Part shown: positions 8,550 through 17,057 of the stretch, piece by piece | How the letters are laid out: each line of letters opens with the position of its first letter | Numbering within the stretch: the stretch's first letter is position 1 | Assembly: GCF_001650695.1 (NCBI RefSeq) | Contig: NZ_LWQS01000047.1 | Coordinates: forward strand, 1-64,000 | DNA length: 64,000 nucleotides | Origin: Chloroflexus islandicus | GTDB lineage: Bacteria > Chloroflexota > Chloroflexia > Chloroflexales > Chloroflexaceae | Direction: 5' to 3' | Position numbers and translations under genes: made by a program | Notes under the pieces: model-generated | Seen by the model: only the letters and a program-made list of their open reading frames with translations | The model's database searches: none | Told to the model about the DNA's origin: nothing

Positions 8550-9785
8550 ATGAGCCGATTTGCGATTGAGTTGGCCGATATTCAGGCCGCGCGGCGCGCG
8601 CTGCGCAACATTATTTTGCCCACGCCGGTGTTGCCGGCTACCCGCCTGAGCGCCGAGTTGGGCGGGCCGATCTTTTACAAGGCCGAAAATACCCAACAGA
8701 GCGGTTCGTTTAAGATCCGCGGCGCCTATAACACGATTGTCCATCTTTCTCCCGAAGAACAGGGTCGCGGGGTGATCGCCCCTTCCGCCGGCAACCATGC
8801 CCAAGGTGTGGCGCAGGCGGCCCAGTTGTTGGGGGTCAAAGCCACGATTGTGATGCCCGAACGCGCTCCCCTCACCAAGGTGGTCGCAACCCGTCGTCTC
8901 GGCGCTGAAGTCATTCTGCACGGCGCTACCTTTGACGATGCAGTGGCTTATGCCCATGCCCTTAAGGAAGAGCGCGGCTTGACCTATGTGCATGCCTTCG
9001 ATCATCCGCGCGTGATTGCTGGACAGGGTACGATTGGCCTTGAATTGGTCGAAGCGCTGCCCGATTTACACCAGTTGGTGGTGCCGATCGGCGGCGGCGG
9101 TCTGATTAGTGGGATTGCCCTCGCCGTCAAGACCCTTCTCCCCCACGTGCGGATTGTTGGCGTGCAGGCCGCCGGTTGCGCACCGGTACCCGCTTCCCTC
9201 GCCGCCGGCCATCCGGTCACGGCGCCGGCGGCCCATACCATCGCCGATGGTATTGCTGTCAAGCGGCCCGGCGAGTTGACTCTGCCCATGATTCAGGCGC
9301 TCGTTGATGAAGTGGTGACGGTTGACGATGAAGAGATTGTGATGGCGATTGCCCATGTGCTGCAACATAGCCGGCTGGTCGTCGAGGGAGCCGGCGCAGC
9401 CGGTGTGGCGGCCCTGCTCAGCGGCAAGGTGCCGGTGCAGCCGAATCACGTTACTGCCACCGTACTCTGTGGCGGTAATATCGACGCTAACCTGCTCATG
9501 CGCGTGATCGAGTTTGCGTTGGTGCGGCAGGGCCGCTACCTCTTGCTGCGCACCAGCGTTGACGACCGTCCGGGAGGTTTGGCGGCGTTGGTCAACCATG
9601 TCGCTTCCACCGGCGCTAGTGTGATGGATCTCTTCCATCGCCGTGGGATGTGGCGAGTGCCGATCGATCGCGCCGGTGTCGAGCTGATCCTTGAGGTGCG
9701 CGATGAAGACCATGCCCAAGCGGTGATCGAGTCGCTCGAACGGGCCGGTTTCCATTGCGAGCGCGAATCGAATTGGCCGATTTAA
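8550..9785 (+). CDS. ilvA: threonine ammonia-lyase with C-terminal ACT domain
   Basis: 411 residues. PLP-dependent fold type II enzyme converting threonine to 2-oxobutanoate and ammonia, the entry to isoleucine synthesis. The PLP lysine is K55 in GSFKIRGAYN; the glycine loop SAGNHAQG (about 75-82) and GGGGLISG (about 178-185) bind the cofactor phosphate and substrate. Residues about 327-408 form one ACT-like domain, so regulation by amino acids is possible. The single ACT domain and length near 410 match the IlvA form found in many Gram-positives and Chloroflexota, rather than the 514-residue E. coli enzyme. The start follows AAAGGAG at 8530-8536 with a rather long 13-base spacer. It begins 53 bp after the restriction gene, and codon use returns to the host pattern here. 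Confidence 0.92.
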   Translation: MSRFAIELADIQAARRALRNIILPTPVLPATRLSAELGGPIFYKAENTQQSGSFKIRGAYNTIVHLSPEEQGRGVIAPSAGNHAQGVAQAAQLLGVKATIVMPERAPLTKVVATRRLGAEVILHGATFDDAVAYAHALKEERGLTYVHAFDHPRVIAGQGTIGLELVEALPDLHQLVVPIGGGGLISGIALAVKTLLPHVRIVGVQAAGCAPVPASLAAGHPVTAPAAHTIADGIAVKRPGELTLPMIQALVDEVVTVDDEEIVMAIAHVLQHSRLVVEGAGAAGVAALLSGKVPVQPNHVTATVLCGGNIDANLLMRVIEFALVRQGRYLLLRTSVDDRPGGLAALVNHVASTGASVMDLFHRRGMWRVPIDRAGVELILEVRDEDHAQAVIESLERAGFHCERESNWPI

Positions 9786-9824
9786 CATAAAAAGAAGCAC
9801 CGCTCTGTTGGCTCAGGATGATCT

Positions 9825-11243
9825 ATGGCGACATTACGCGCTGCCTTTACCCAGCTCCGCCGTTTACGCACCGTCGAATTGCAATTGCTGGTGACGGTGC
9901 TGCTCTTCTTTGCCGCCGGTTACCTGCTGGTAGTAGTGGCTACCGGCCAGAGCGAGTTGCAGACCACCCTCAGCGGGTTGGCGAGCATTCTTTGGCCCTC
10001 TAGCTTGCCGTTGCTGCTCTTCGTCGCGATTTCGCTCGGTCTGTCGTGGCGCAGTCCGACCGCTGACCAGTTGATTTTACCGCTGGTTGCTTTGCTAGCC
10101 GGTCTGAGCCTTATGATGACCGCGCGGCTTGAGCCGGGGTTGAACCAAATCGCTTTTTGCAGCAATGCCGCCGGCGAGCGTTTCCCGTGCTACGAAGGGA
10201 TTGCCGCTAAGCAGACGTTGTGGGTGACGCTCGGCGCGGTGATTATGGCCGCGATCCTCTTCACGCCGCTCGATCGCATCTGCATCAGGCTGTTCCGCCT
10301 CTCGTTCATTGATGTGCTCGATCACTACCGCTACCTCTGGCTGTCGCTCGGCCTGTTGCTGATTTTGGCCACCTTCATCTTCGGGGTCGATCCCAACGCC
10401 AGCGGGGTGCGGGTCTGGTTTAATTTGGGGTTCTTCTACTTTCAGCCGTCGGAATTGCTCAAAATCATTCTGGTTATCTTCATGGCTTCCTACCTCAACG
10501 AATACCGTGAGGTGGTGCAGTCGAATTACCGGCTTGGCCCGCTGAAACTGCCGCCGTTGCCCTACTTAGTGCCGCTGGTCGGGATGTGGGGCATCGCGAT
10601 GCTGACCATTGTCTTCCAGCGTGACTTGGGTGCTGCGTTGTTGCTCTTCGGCGTCTTTTTGGCCATGCTGTACGTGGCCACCGGCAGCGGCCTGTATGTG
10701 ATGGTGGGGATGGCTGCCTTTGCCGGCGGCGCTTACCTGCTCTACCGGTTCTTGCCGATCGTCGGTTTGCGCGTGTCGGTCTGGCTCGATCCATGGGCAA
10801 CGGCCCAAGGGTCCGGCTACCAGATCGTGCAAGCTATCTACGCGCTGGCTTCAGGGGGCATCTTTGGCGCTGGCTTGGGGCGCGGCGTGCCCGAATACGT
10901 GCCTGCCGTGCATACCGACTTTATCTTTGTGGCAATTGGCGAGGAAATGGGCTTAGCCGGTACGCTGGCCGTCTTGATTGCCTATCTGCTGCTCATCTTC
11001 CGCGGCTACCATCTGGCGCTGGCCATTCCCGGTCGTTTCCGCGGTTTCGAGCAGTTGTTGGTAGTGGGGCTGACCTCGATTATTGCCGTGCAGTCGTTGA
11101 TTATCTTGGGCGGCAATCTCCGCCTGATCCCGCTCACCGGCATTACGCTCCCGTTTATCTCGTATGGCGGCTCGTCGATTATCATCAACTTTTTGATCGT
11201 TGGCCTGCTTCTGCGCATTTCGGTCAGCGATCAACGCTATTAA
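9825..11243 (+). CDS. SEDS-family peptidoglycan glycosyltransferase (FtsW/RodA-like)
   Basis: 472 residues, strongly hydrophobic with about ten transmembrane segments. Family signatures include GVRVWFNLGFFYFQPSELLK (about 195-214), EEMGLAG (about 371-377) and the C-terminal GGNLRLIPLTGITLPFISYG segment (about 428-447). These proteins polymerise lipid II into glycan strands at the septum (FtsW) or side wall (RodA). The polar insert after the first helices is longer than in E. coli RodA. No penicillin-binding partner lies beside it, so FtsW and RodA roles cannot be separated. It starts 39 bp after ilvA with AGGATGATCT before ATG, so the two may be co-transcribed. A strong hairpin follows the stop. 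Confidence 0.93.
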   Translation: MATLRAAFTQLRRLRTVELQLLVTVLLFFAAGYLLVVVATGQSELQTTLSGLASILWPSSLPLLLFVAISLGLSWRSPTADQLILPLVALLAGLSLMMTARLEPGLNQIAFCSNAAGERFPCYEGIAAKQTLWVTLGAVIMAAILFTPLDRICIRLFRLSFIDVLDHYRYLWLSLGLLLILATFIFGVDPNASGVRVWFNLGFFYFQPSELLKIILVIFMASYLNEYREVVQSNYRLGPLKLPPLPYLVPLVGMWGIAMLTIVFQRDLGAALLLFGVFLAMLYVATGSGLYVMVGMAAFAGGAYLLYRFLPIVGLRVSVWLDPWATAQGSGYQIVQAIYALASGGIFGAGLGRGVPEYVPAVHTDFIFVAIGEEMGLAGTLAVLIAYLLLIFRGYHLALAIPGRFRGFEQLLVVGLTSIIAVQSLIILGGNLRLIPLTGITLPFISYGGSSIIINFLIVGLLLRISVSDQRY

Positions 11244-11250
11244 ACCGCAT

Positions 11251-11275
11251 AGAGACGGCCCATGAGGCCGTCTCT
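11251..11275. terminator. perfect 10-bp hairpin between convergent genes
   Basis: AGAGACGGCC-catga-GGCCGTCTCT follows the SEDS gene stop by 7 bases. There is no T-run on the plus side. It may end transcription from both the SEDS gene and the convergent sqr operon. Confidence 0.6.
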
Positions 11276-11374
11276 ACGTGGGGAGGGAGGAGACCCGGAA
11301 AATATTCTCTATCGCGGCGCGCTGTGCCCGAGCCTAGCGCGCTCTACCCTGTACGGGCACAGCGTGCTGTGCTC

Positions 11375-12565
11375 TTACATCCGTCCGCGCAGCATCCCGT
11401 TCCAATACATCGCCGGCAAGCCATACGCCTTCAGCGCGTACATACTGTAGCGCTCTTGCGACTGATCGAACGGGAAGCTCTCCTTGGGCTGGTTCGTATA
11501 GTCGAACTCGGCCAAGATCAGGCTGCCGTAACCGGTCACCAGCGGGCACGAGGTGTAGCCGTCGTAGGTGGCGGGCAGCGTCTCTTTCGCCATCGCCGCT
11601 GTCAGATTGGCTACCAGCACCGGCGCTTGCTTGCGGATCGCTGCGCCGGTCTTCGAGGTCGGCAGGTTGGCGCAGTCGCCAAGGCTAAACACGTTCGGAT
11701 AGCGCTTGTGCTGCAAGGTGTACTGGTCGACATCCACCCAGCCGCTCGAATGGGCCAGCGCGCTGCTCTTAATCACATCCGGCGCGCTCTGCGGCGGCGA
11801 GACGTGCAGCATATCGAAGTTGACCGTCACCGTCTCGCGGGTGGCAAGGTTGAGGAAGACCGCCTCACGCGCTTCGCCGCGCACCTCAATCAGGTCATGC
11901 TGGAAGTGAACGTTGATCCCTTTGCGCGCCACCACCCGGTTGAGTGCATCGGCATACTTCTTCACCGCGAAGATCGACGCGCCGGCGTGATAGAAGTTGA
12001 GCTGGGTCTGCTGGCGCACCCCCGACCGGCGGAAGTAGTCGTCGGCCAGATAGACGATCTTCTGCGGTGCGCCGCCGCACTTGATCGGCGTGCTGGGGTG
12101 AGTGAAGACTGCGTTGCCGCCGCGGAAGGTGCGAATATTCTGCCACGTGTACTCGACCGTGTCGTAGGAGTAGTTCGAGCAGACGCCATTCTTGCCCAAC
12201 GTTTCAGGCAAGCCTTTGATCTTGCCCCAGTCAATCTGAATCCCCAGCGCCACGACGAGAAAGTCGTAGGTAATGGTTTCGCCATTGCCAAGAGTGAGGC
12301 TGTTGTTGTCAGGGTCGAACGCCTTGACCTTCTCTTTGATCCACGTCACTCCCGGCGGGATGTAGTCGGCTTCGGGCCGGGCCGATTGCTCACGCGGGAA
12401 GACCCCGCCGCCGACCAGCGTCCACAACGGCTGATAGTAGTGGACTTCCGCCGGCTCGATCAAGGCAATCTCCGGCGGATTGGGTTGATCCATCAGTTGG
12501 GCAGCGACCGTCAAACCACCGGTGCCGCCGCCAGCGATAATGACTTGATAGTGGCTCTTGGCCAT
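11375..12565 (-). CDS. sqr: sulfide:quinone oxidoreductase, type II
   Basis: 396 residues. FAD flavoprotein that oxidises sulfide to persulfide/zero-valent sulfur and feeds electrons to the membrane quinone pool. The N-terminal GGGTGG (12-17) is the FAD dinucleotide motif. Two redox cysteines are at C163 (IKCGGAPQKI) and C340 (YTSCPLVTGYG), in segments that closely match mitochondrial SQOR, which marks type II. SLGDCANLPTSKTGAA (about 294-309) contacts FAD. No transmembrane helix is seen; membrane association would be by amphipathic helices. It is the distal gene of a leftward module with DUF1641 and the CstB-like gene, and AGAGGAAAC precedes ATG. In a phototroph this can provide electrons or simply detoxify sulfide. 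Confidence 0.95.
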   Translation of the reverse strand: MAKSHYQVIIAGGGTGGLTVAAQLMDQPNPPEIALIEPAEVHYYQPLWTLVGGGVFPREQSARPEADYIPPGVTWIKEKVKAFDPDNNSLTLGNGETITYDFLVVALGIQIDWGKIKGLPETLGKNGVCSNYSYDTVEYTWQNIRTFRGGNAVFTHPSTPIKCGGAPQKIVYLADDYFRRSGVRQQTQLNFYHAGASIFAVKKYADALNRVVARKGINVHFQHDLIEVRGEAREAVFLNLATRETVTVNFDMLHVSPPQSAPDVIKSSALAHSSGWVDVDQYTLQHKRYPNVFSLGDCANLPTSKTGAAIRKQAPVLVANLTAAMAKETLPATYDGYTSCPLVTGYGSLILAEFDYTNQPKESFPFDQSQERYSMYALKAYGLPAMYWNGMLRGRM

Positions 12566-12640
12566 AGCAGTTTCCTCTTTCTCTTGTCTGCGCGGCGTAC
12601 ATGCCGCAATGCTACTGAACGGTCGTCAATGCAATCGTGC

Positions 12641-13333
12641 TTACCCCAGCTTCTGCCCAAACCGTTCGGCGAAGTTGAGGGCAAAGCCGAGCGAGCGTTG
12701 CACGTCACGGTTAAAGAGCGCGCCAAACAGCGCCATCGGCCCGGCCCGGCGCGGCTCGCGTTGCGCGCTCACCAGCGCGTGCGCTGCGGCTCCCATCACT
12801 TGCAAGGTCTTCGGATCGAGCACGCCTGAGCTCATCAGCGCCTTGACCTCTTCCGATTGCATCAAGGTCAGGAAGTTGCGCAGCGCGATGAGGCCTTGGC
12901 GGATCGTGCCTTCGATATCGACACCCTGCTTGTTCACCGCAGCGTACAGCTCGTCGATCATGTCAACCGTCATTGCGGCAAAGCCGGGGGCTTGGCGAGC
13001 CAGTTGTTCGAGGGTAACGAGTTGCTCGCTCAACCCGGCCAGCGCGCGCAGTGTCGCCGGTTCAGTCAGCCGCTCCAGCGCATGCAACCCCACCTTCAAC
13101 CGCTCGTCAATATCGACGCCGGCGCTCGCTGCATCGCGATACAATCCGTCAACGGTATCGGTCGCCATGGCCAATAACGCCGGCGCCTCGTCGGCCAGCG
13201 TGTTTACCTTCGCCAGATGCTGCTCGAGCCGATCCATCCGCTCCATCATCTGGGTCAACAGCTCAGCGATGTGACCGTTGTCAAGCGTCTGCATCTCAGC
13301 GGTTGGCGTCCCATTGGTTGGTGTGTATGTCAT
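12641..13333 (-). CDS. DUF1641 protein of the sulfide module
   Basis: 230 residues, highly alpha-helical, mostly Ala, Leu, Glu and Met. The RNFLTLMQSEEVKALMSSGVLDPKTLQVMG part near the C-terminus resembles the DUF1641 domain, a helical family repeatedly found next to sqr genes. A heptad-like region near residues 20-45 may be a coiled coil. The ATG at 13333 follows AGGAAGAG by a short spacer. It lies between sqr (75 bp downstream) and the cstB-like gene (116 bp upstream), so it is probably a partner or membrane anchor for SQR. No catalytic residues are evident. The biochemical role is unknown. Confidence 0.8.
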   Translation of the reverse strand: MTYTPTNGTPTAEMQTLDNGHIAELLTQMMERMDRLEQHLAKVNTLADEAPALLAMATDTVDGLYRDAASAGVDIDERLKVGLHALERLTEPATLRALAGLSEQLVTLEQLARQAPGFAAMTVDMIDELYAAVNKQGVDIEGTIRQGLIALRNFLTLMQSEEVKALMSSGVLDPKTLQVMGAAAHALVSAQREPRRAGPMALFGALFNRDVQRSLGFALNFAERFGQKLG

Positions 13334-13397
13334 AGCTCTTCCTGCGTGTTGCGCCCGCTCACCGGCGGGCAAAACCAATCACTCGCGATCTATGGCC

Positions 13398-13439
13398 TCA
13401 CCCCCACGGCAGGCAATGCCTGTCCTGCCATGGGGGTGA
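13398..13439 (-). terminator. long hairpin between cstB-like and DUF1641 genes
   Basis: Two 16-base arms beginning TCACCCCCACGG and ending ATGGGGGTGA pair with one mismatch around a 10-base loop. It sits 10 bases after the persulfide dioxygenase stop, inside the presumed operon. It could terminate, attenuate or protect the upstream message so that sqr/DUF1641 levels differ from cstB. No T-tract follows. Confidence 0.6.
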
Positions 13440-13449
13440 TCGAGAAGGG

Positions 13450-14850
13450 TTAGACGGCTACCGATTCAGCCAATTCGCGCCATGTGCCTTGCGGGTCAAC
13501 AAGGGTGGCGATATTGGTGAAGCCAAAGCGGCGCAGCACGCTCGTGCCGACTTGCGAGCGGTAGCCGGTGGCGCAGTGAGCGATGATCGGCTTGTCGCGC
13601 GGAATTTCATCCAACCGCCGCGGCAGGTAGCCAACCGGAATGTGCAGCGCGCCGGGCAGATGGATCTCTTCGTACTCGGTCAGGTTGCGCATATCGAGGA
13701 TGACAGCCGACTGGTCGGCCAGCGCCGCGCTCAGATCCTTGACCGTGGCGGTGGGCAGTTGGGCCAGATTGCCACCCAGCGCCGACGCCGGCACGTACCC
13801 CGGAATATCATCAACGCCAATTGCCCGCAAATCCTTCAAAATCTCGGTCATATCGGCGTCATCCGGCACCACGAGGTACGTCGGCTTGGTGAAGTCAACG
13901 AACCAACCAACGTAGCTGCTGTACATCTTGCGGATCGGTACGCTGATGCTGCCCGGCACGTGACCGGCGACAAATTCGGCGGCGCTGCGCAGGTCGAACA
14001 CGATCGCACCTTCGGCGATGGCTTTGTCGAGCACCGGTCGCTCGATCTCGACCGGTACCGCCAGATCGCGCAGCAACGCCGGCCCGACCTTGTTCACGTA
14101 TTTCATGCGGGCAAAGTAGCGCGGCGGCTCAGGCTGGCCGTGCAGTAGCCACTTCACAAACGCATCTTCGTCGTCAAATTGGAATGCCGGATTGAACCGC
14201 TTCTCGTAGCCAAGCGTGCTCGATGGGATTGCACCTAACGCCTTGCCGCAAGCGCTGCCCGAACCGTGCGCCGGCCATACCTGCAAATAATCAGGCAACG
14301 CCTTAAACCGCTGCACCGAATGGAATTGCCGGCGCGCACCCGGCTCCTTGGTGCCGGCAATGCCTGCCGCCTCTTCCAGCAGGTCAGGCCGGCCTACGTC
14401 GCCAACAAAGAGGAAGTCGCCGGTGAAAATGCCCATCGGCTGGTCAGCGCCTGCCGTGTCGGTAATCATAAATGCGATGTGCTCGGGAGTGTGGCCGGGG
14501 GTGGCGATAACCTGCACTTTAATGTTGCCGACCATCCACGTATCGCCATCTTTGACCAAAATCGCTTTGCTCACTTCGGGGTAGGCATATTTCCAATTCT
14601 CATCGCCCATGTCGCTCAGATACATCTGCGCGCCAGTGCGAGCCGCCAATTCGCGCACCCCGCTCACAAAGTCGGCATGAATGTGGGTTTCGGTAACGTG
14701 GGTGATCCGCAAGCCTTCCTTCGCTGCTACCCGCAAATATGGCTCGACATCACGCATGGGGTCGATCACCATCGCCTCGCCGGTCTTGGCGCACCCGATG
14801 AGGTAAGAAGCCTGCGCCAGCATCTCATCGTAGAAGTACTTCAGCAACAT
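13450..14850 (-). CDS. cstB: CstB-like persulfide dioxygenase fused to two rhodanese domains
   Basis: 466 residues in three domains. Residues 1-245 are an ETHE1-type metallo-beta-lactamase fold with iron ligands H56, H58, H120, D145 and H195 (THIHAD, ATPGH, TGDFLFVGD, PAHG). Residues about 265-350 are a rhodanese fold whose active-site position reads VVPDDADMTE and lacks cysteine. Residues about 365-462 are a complete rhodanese with C426 in AHCATGYRS. This order, with a dead then a live rhodanese, matches Staphylococcus CstB, which turns persulfide to thiosulfate. Here it would take the product of SQR. The gene is the first of the leftward sulfide module and diverges from a LysR gene across 338 bp. 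Confidence 0.93.
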   Translation of the reverse strand: MLLKYFYDEMLAQASYLIGCAKTGEAMVIDPMRDVEPYLRVAAKEGLRITHVTETHIHADFVSGVRELAARTGAQMYLSDMGDENWKYAYPEVSKAILVKDGDTWMVGNIKVQVIATPGHTPEHIAFMITDTAGADQPMGIFTGDFLFVGDVGRPDLLEEAAGIAGTKEPGARRQFHSVQRFKALPDYLQVWPAHGSGSACGKALGAIPSSTLGYEKRFNPAFQFDDEDAFVKWLLHGQPEPPRYFARMKYVNKVGPALLRDLAVPVEIERPVLDKAIAEGAIVFDLRSAAEFVAGHVPGSISVPIRKMYSSYVGWFVDFTKPTYLVVPDDADMTEILKDLRAIGVDDIPGYVPASALGGNLAQLPTATVKDLSAALADQSAVILDMRNLTEYEEIHLPGALHIPVGYLPRRLDEIPRDKPIIAHCATGYRSQVGTSVLRRFGFTNIATLVDPQGTWRELAESVAV

Positions 14851-15188
14851 CGCTCTCGTTCCCTTCTTTCATTACTGTCCGTTCGTCACCAAAGCGAGGG
14901 ACACACTCCTGTGTTACAGCATTGGCGCCAACTGCTTGTCTGGAGTGTTGGGATTGTTTGTACGCAGGATAACAAAAATCACCCCTTGGCAGAAGCCCGA
15001 TCTTGCTTATACTATCTCTTAGCAAAAACTTATATCTGTGATGAGAAATGATCATTGCTCCAAAGAATGAACGTGCCGATCCCGCTAGCGACGGCATGCT
15101 AGGATGACCACGGTGTGATAATCACGGCGCATGATGGCGACGGCGTTCGTGGCGTATCGTAAGGCTGCTGCAAACTGGGAGAGCAACG
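14851..15188. promoter_or_regulatory. divergent control region of the sulfide module
   Basis: 338 bases with no gene separate the starts of the CstB-like gene and the LysR gene, the usual place for LysR-type binding sites. An AT-rich patch at about 15003-15065 contains CTTATAC and CTTATAT 24 bases apart and several TATACT/TTATAT-like hexamers. No single T-N11-A dyad stands out convincingly. The rest shows nothing clear. Confidence 0.5.
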
Positions 15189-16085
15189 ATGCTCGATCTG
15201 TACAAACTCGATATCTTTACCCGCGTGGTGGCTGCCGGCAGCCTCAGCAAGGCGGCTGAGCAGTTGCACATGACCCAATCGGGCGTCAGCCAGCACATTC
15301 GCGCGCTCGAAGATGCGCTGGGTACCGAGTTGTTTGCCCGTGGCCGGCGCGGGGTGGAGTTGACGCCGGCTGGGCAGCGGTTATTGTCGTATTGCGAGAG
15401 CATCTTTCGGCTTGTGGCCGAGGCCGAATTGGCCGTCACTGATGTCGCCGGCTTGCGGGCCGGCCAGTTGACGATTGGCGTTACTCCCGGCGTCAGCGCC
15501 TATTTGTTGCCCGAGTGGGTGCAGATGTTTGGTCAGCGGTATCCCAACCTCGCCGTGAGCGCCCAAACCGGCACTTCGCCGGCGATTGTGGCCGAATTAC
15601 GCAGTGGTATGCTTGATCTTGGCGCGATTGAGGGGGAACTCGATGGCGCTGATACTGATATTCAGCAGCAGCCGTTACGCGAGTTTGATCAATACGTGAT
15701 TGTGGGCCGCCGCCATCCGTGGTGGGGGCGCGCAGAGGTGCATCTGAGCGAGTTGGCTGGCCAGCCGATGGTGATGCGCCAGTCGAACAGCCAAACCCGT
15801 GCATGGCTTGATCAGGCGTTGCGCGAACAATCGCTCACGCCGCGCGTCATTGCCGAACTCGATAACCTTGAGTCGATCAAGCGAATGGTGATGATCGGCA
15901 CGGGGCTGACGATTTTGCCCCTCTACACCATCACCGCCGAGCAAGAGGTGGGTGCGTTGCATCCCATCCCAATCAGCGGCCGGCTCCTACGCCGCACGCT
16001 CCGGCTGCTGTGGCGCGCGGCCCGCCCGCTCTCGCCAGTGGCCTATGCGTTTCGCCAATTGCTGATTACCCACTACGGCCGCTAA
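15189..16085 (+). CDS. LysR-type transcriptional regulator
   Basis: 298 residues. The N-terminal winged helix-turn-helix (about 1-60) contains GSLSKAAEQLHMTQSGVSQHI and the typical ALEDALGTELFARGRRGVELT wing. The remainder is a periplasmic-binding-like effector domain with the GMLDLGAIEG and IGTGLTILPLY segments of the family. GGGAGAG precedes ATG. It diverges from the persulfide dioxygenase-DUF1641-sqr genes and is the obvious candidate to control them, and itself, in response to a sulfur signal; the ligand is not readable from sequence. Its 3-prime end overlaps the convergent anti-sigma gene by 4 bases. Confidence 0.93.
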   Translation: MLDLYKLDIFTRVVAAGSLSKAAEQLHMTQSGVSQHIRALEDALGTELFARGRRGVELTPAGQRLLSYCESIFRLVAEAELAVTDVAGLRAGQLTIGVTPGVSAYLLPEWVQMFGQRYPNLAVSAQTGTSPAIVAELRSGMLDLGAIEGELDGADTDIQQQPLREFDQYVIVGRRHPWWGRAEVHLSELAGQPMVMRQSNSQTRAWLDQALREQSLTPRVIAELDNLESIKRMVMIGTGLTILPLYTITAEQEVGALHPIPISGRLLRRTLRLLWRAARPLSPVAYAFRQLLITHYGR

Positions 16086-16339
16086 TGCTGCTTAAACGGC
16101 ATCTGTTGCTGCATCTGGTGAATGAGCCGATCTTCGAGTGCAGGCGGCAATGGCGGTGGCAGATCGTCAAGATGGTGCAGCAAGTCGACCGTTTGTTGCA
16201 ACGACGCTAGTAACTCTTGGCATTCGGGGCACTGGCGCAGATGCTCTTCCAACTCAGCGCACGAAGCGGCGCTAAGTTCGCCGTCAAGGTAATCGTTCAA
16301 GCGATCAATCAGGTCGAGGCAGTGATCGTTGCGTTCCAT
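16082..16339 (-). CDS. zinc-binding anti-sigma factor (ZAS type)
   Basis: 85 residues. The zinc-binding anti-sigma signature Hx3Cx2C is H33-C37-C40 in EEHLRQCPEC, preceded by Y-LDGEL at 17-22 as in ChrR/RsrA-like and mycothiol-system anti-sigma factors. There is no transmembrane segment, so it is cytoplasmic; a thiol-zinc switch that releases the sigma factor on oxidation is likely. ATG 16339 has GAGG 6 bases upstream, favouring it over an ATG two codons earlier. It lies 93 bp downstream of the sigma gene on the same strand, the normal sigma/anti-sigma order. Its neighbours (sulfide module, thioredoxin-like protein) fit a redox circuit. Confidence 0.88.
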   Translation of the reverse strand: MERNDHCLDLIDRLNDYLDGELSAASCAELEEHLRQCPECQELLASLQQTVDLLHHLDDLPPPLPPALEDRLIHQMQQQMPFKQH

Positions 16340-16432
16340 TGGCATCCTCGCGGTTGGGGCAACCTCTGCGTTGCCGCGCTGATCCCAGCGCAAGCGGGCG
16401 ATGTGGGCAGGCGGGCGACGTGTACGTCGCCC

Positions 16433-17047
16433 TTACCTGTCACTACTCGACGCTTCAACATAGCGCGCCAGCGCTTCACGCAATCGTAACCGGGCTCGGT
16501 GCAGCCGCACCTTTACCGCGCCGGGGCTAATGCCGAGCCGCTCGGCGGTCTCTTCCGTGCTGAGTTGCTCGATATCGCGCAACACAATCACGGTCCGTAA
16601 CGCATCAGGCAATTCGGCAATCGCCTGCGCAATCTCACGCCGTAATTCGCCATCGAGCACGTTCCGCGCCGGATCGATCGCCCACGTCGTTTTGTGAGGC
16701 AGCGCCGTCTCGTCCGGGGCCAGTTCGCCAACCGCATCGAGCGCGACTTGCGGTCGTTTTTGGCGCAGCAGCATCAACCCTTCGTTTGAGGCGATCCGGT
16801 AGAGCCAACTGCTTAAGCTGCCAGCGCCAGTATATTCCGGCAGCGCCGCGCATGCCTTGATAAACGTCGTCTGCAAGACGTTCTCGGCATCGTCGGCGTC
16901 GCCGAGCAGGTGCAGTGCGCGGGCGTAGACCAGCGGCGCAAAGCGTTTGACAAAACAGGTGCAGGCATCAGGGTCGCCGCGGCGCAAGCCGGCGAGCAAG
17001 GCCTGTTCATCGTCATAGAGTGAGAGGTCAATAATTGGTCCCGGCAC
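16433..17047 (-). CDS. ECF-type sigma factor
   Basis: 204 residues from a GTG start that follows GGAGG by 7 bases. Region 2 (about 30-95) includes LVYARALHLLGDADDAENVLQ and the FIKACAALPEY..SLSSWLYRIA segment; region 4 (about 145-198) has LPDALRTVIVLRDIEQLSTE followed by the helix-turn-helix AERLGISPGAVKVRL. There is no region 1 or 3, as in ECF sigma factors. The linker between regions 2 and 4 is somewhat long. It should redirect RNA polymerase to a small regulon and be held by the downstream zinc anti-sigma factor. A perfect 16-bp inverted repeat lies directly before its start. Confidence 0.93.
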   Translation of the reverse strand: MPGPIIDLSLYDDEQALLAGLRRGDPDACTCFVKRFAPLVYARALHLLGDADDAENVLQTTFIKACAALPEYTGAGSLSSWLYRIASNEGLMLLRQKRPQVALDAVGELAPDETALPHKTTWAIDPARNVLDGELRREIAQAIAELPDALRTVIVLRDIEQLSTEETAERLGISPGAVKVRLHRARLRLREALARYVEASSSDR

Positions 17048-17057
17048 AACAGTTCCT

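Noticed and set aside
10793-12829. 678-codon open frame on the plus strand across the SEDS gene end and sqr
   Set aside because: It is antisense to sqr and out of frame with the SEDS gene, with no recognisable domain or ribosome site.
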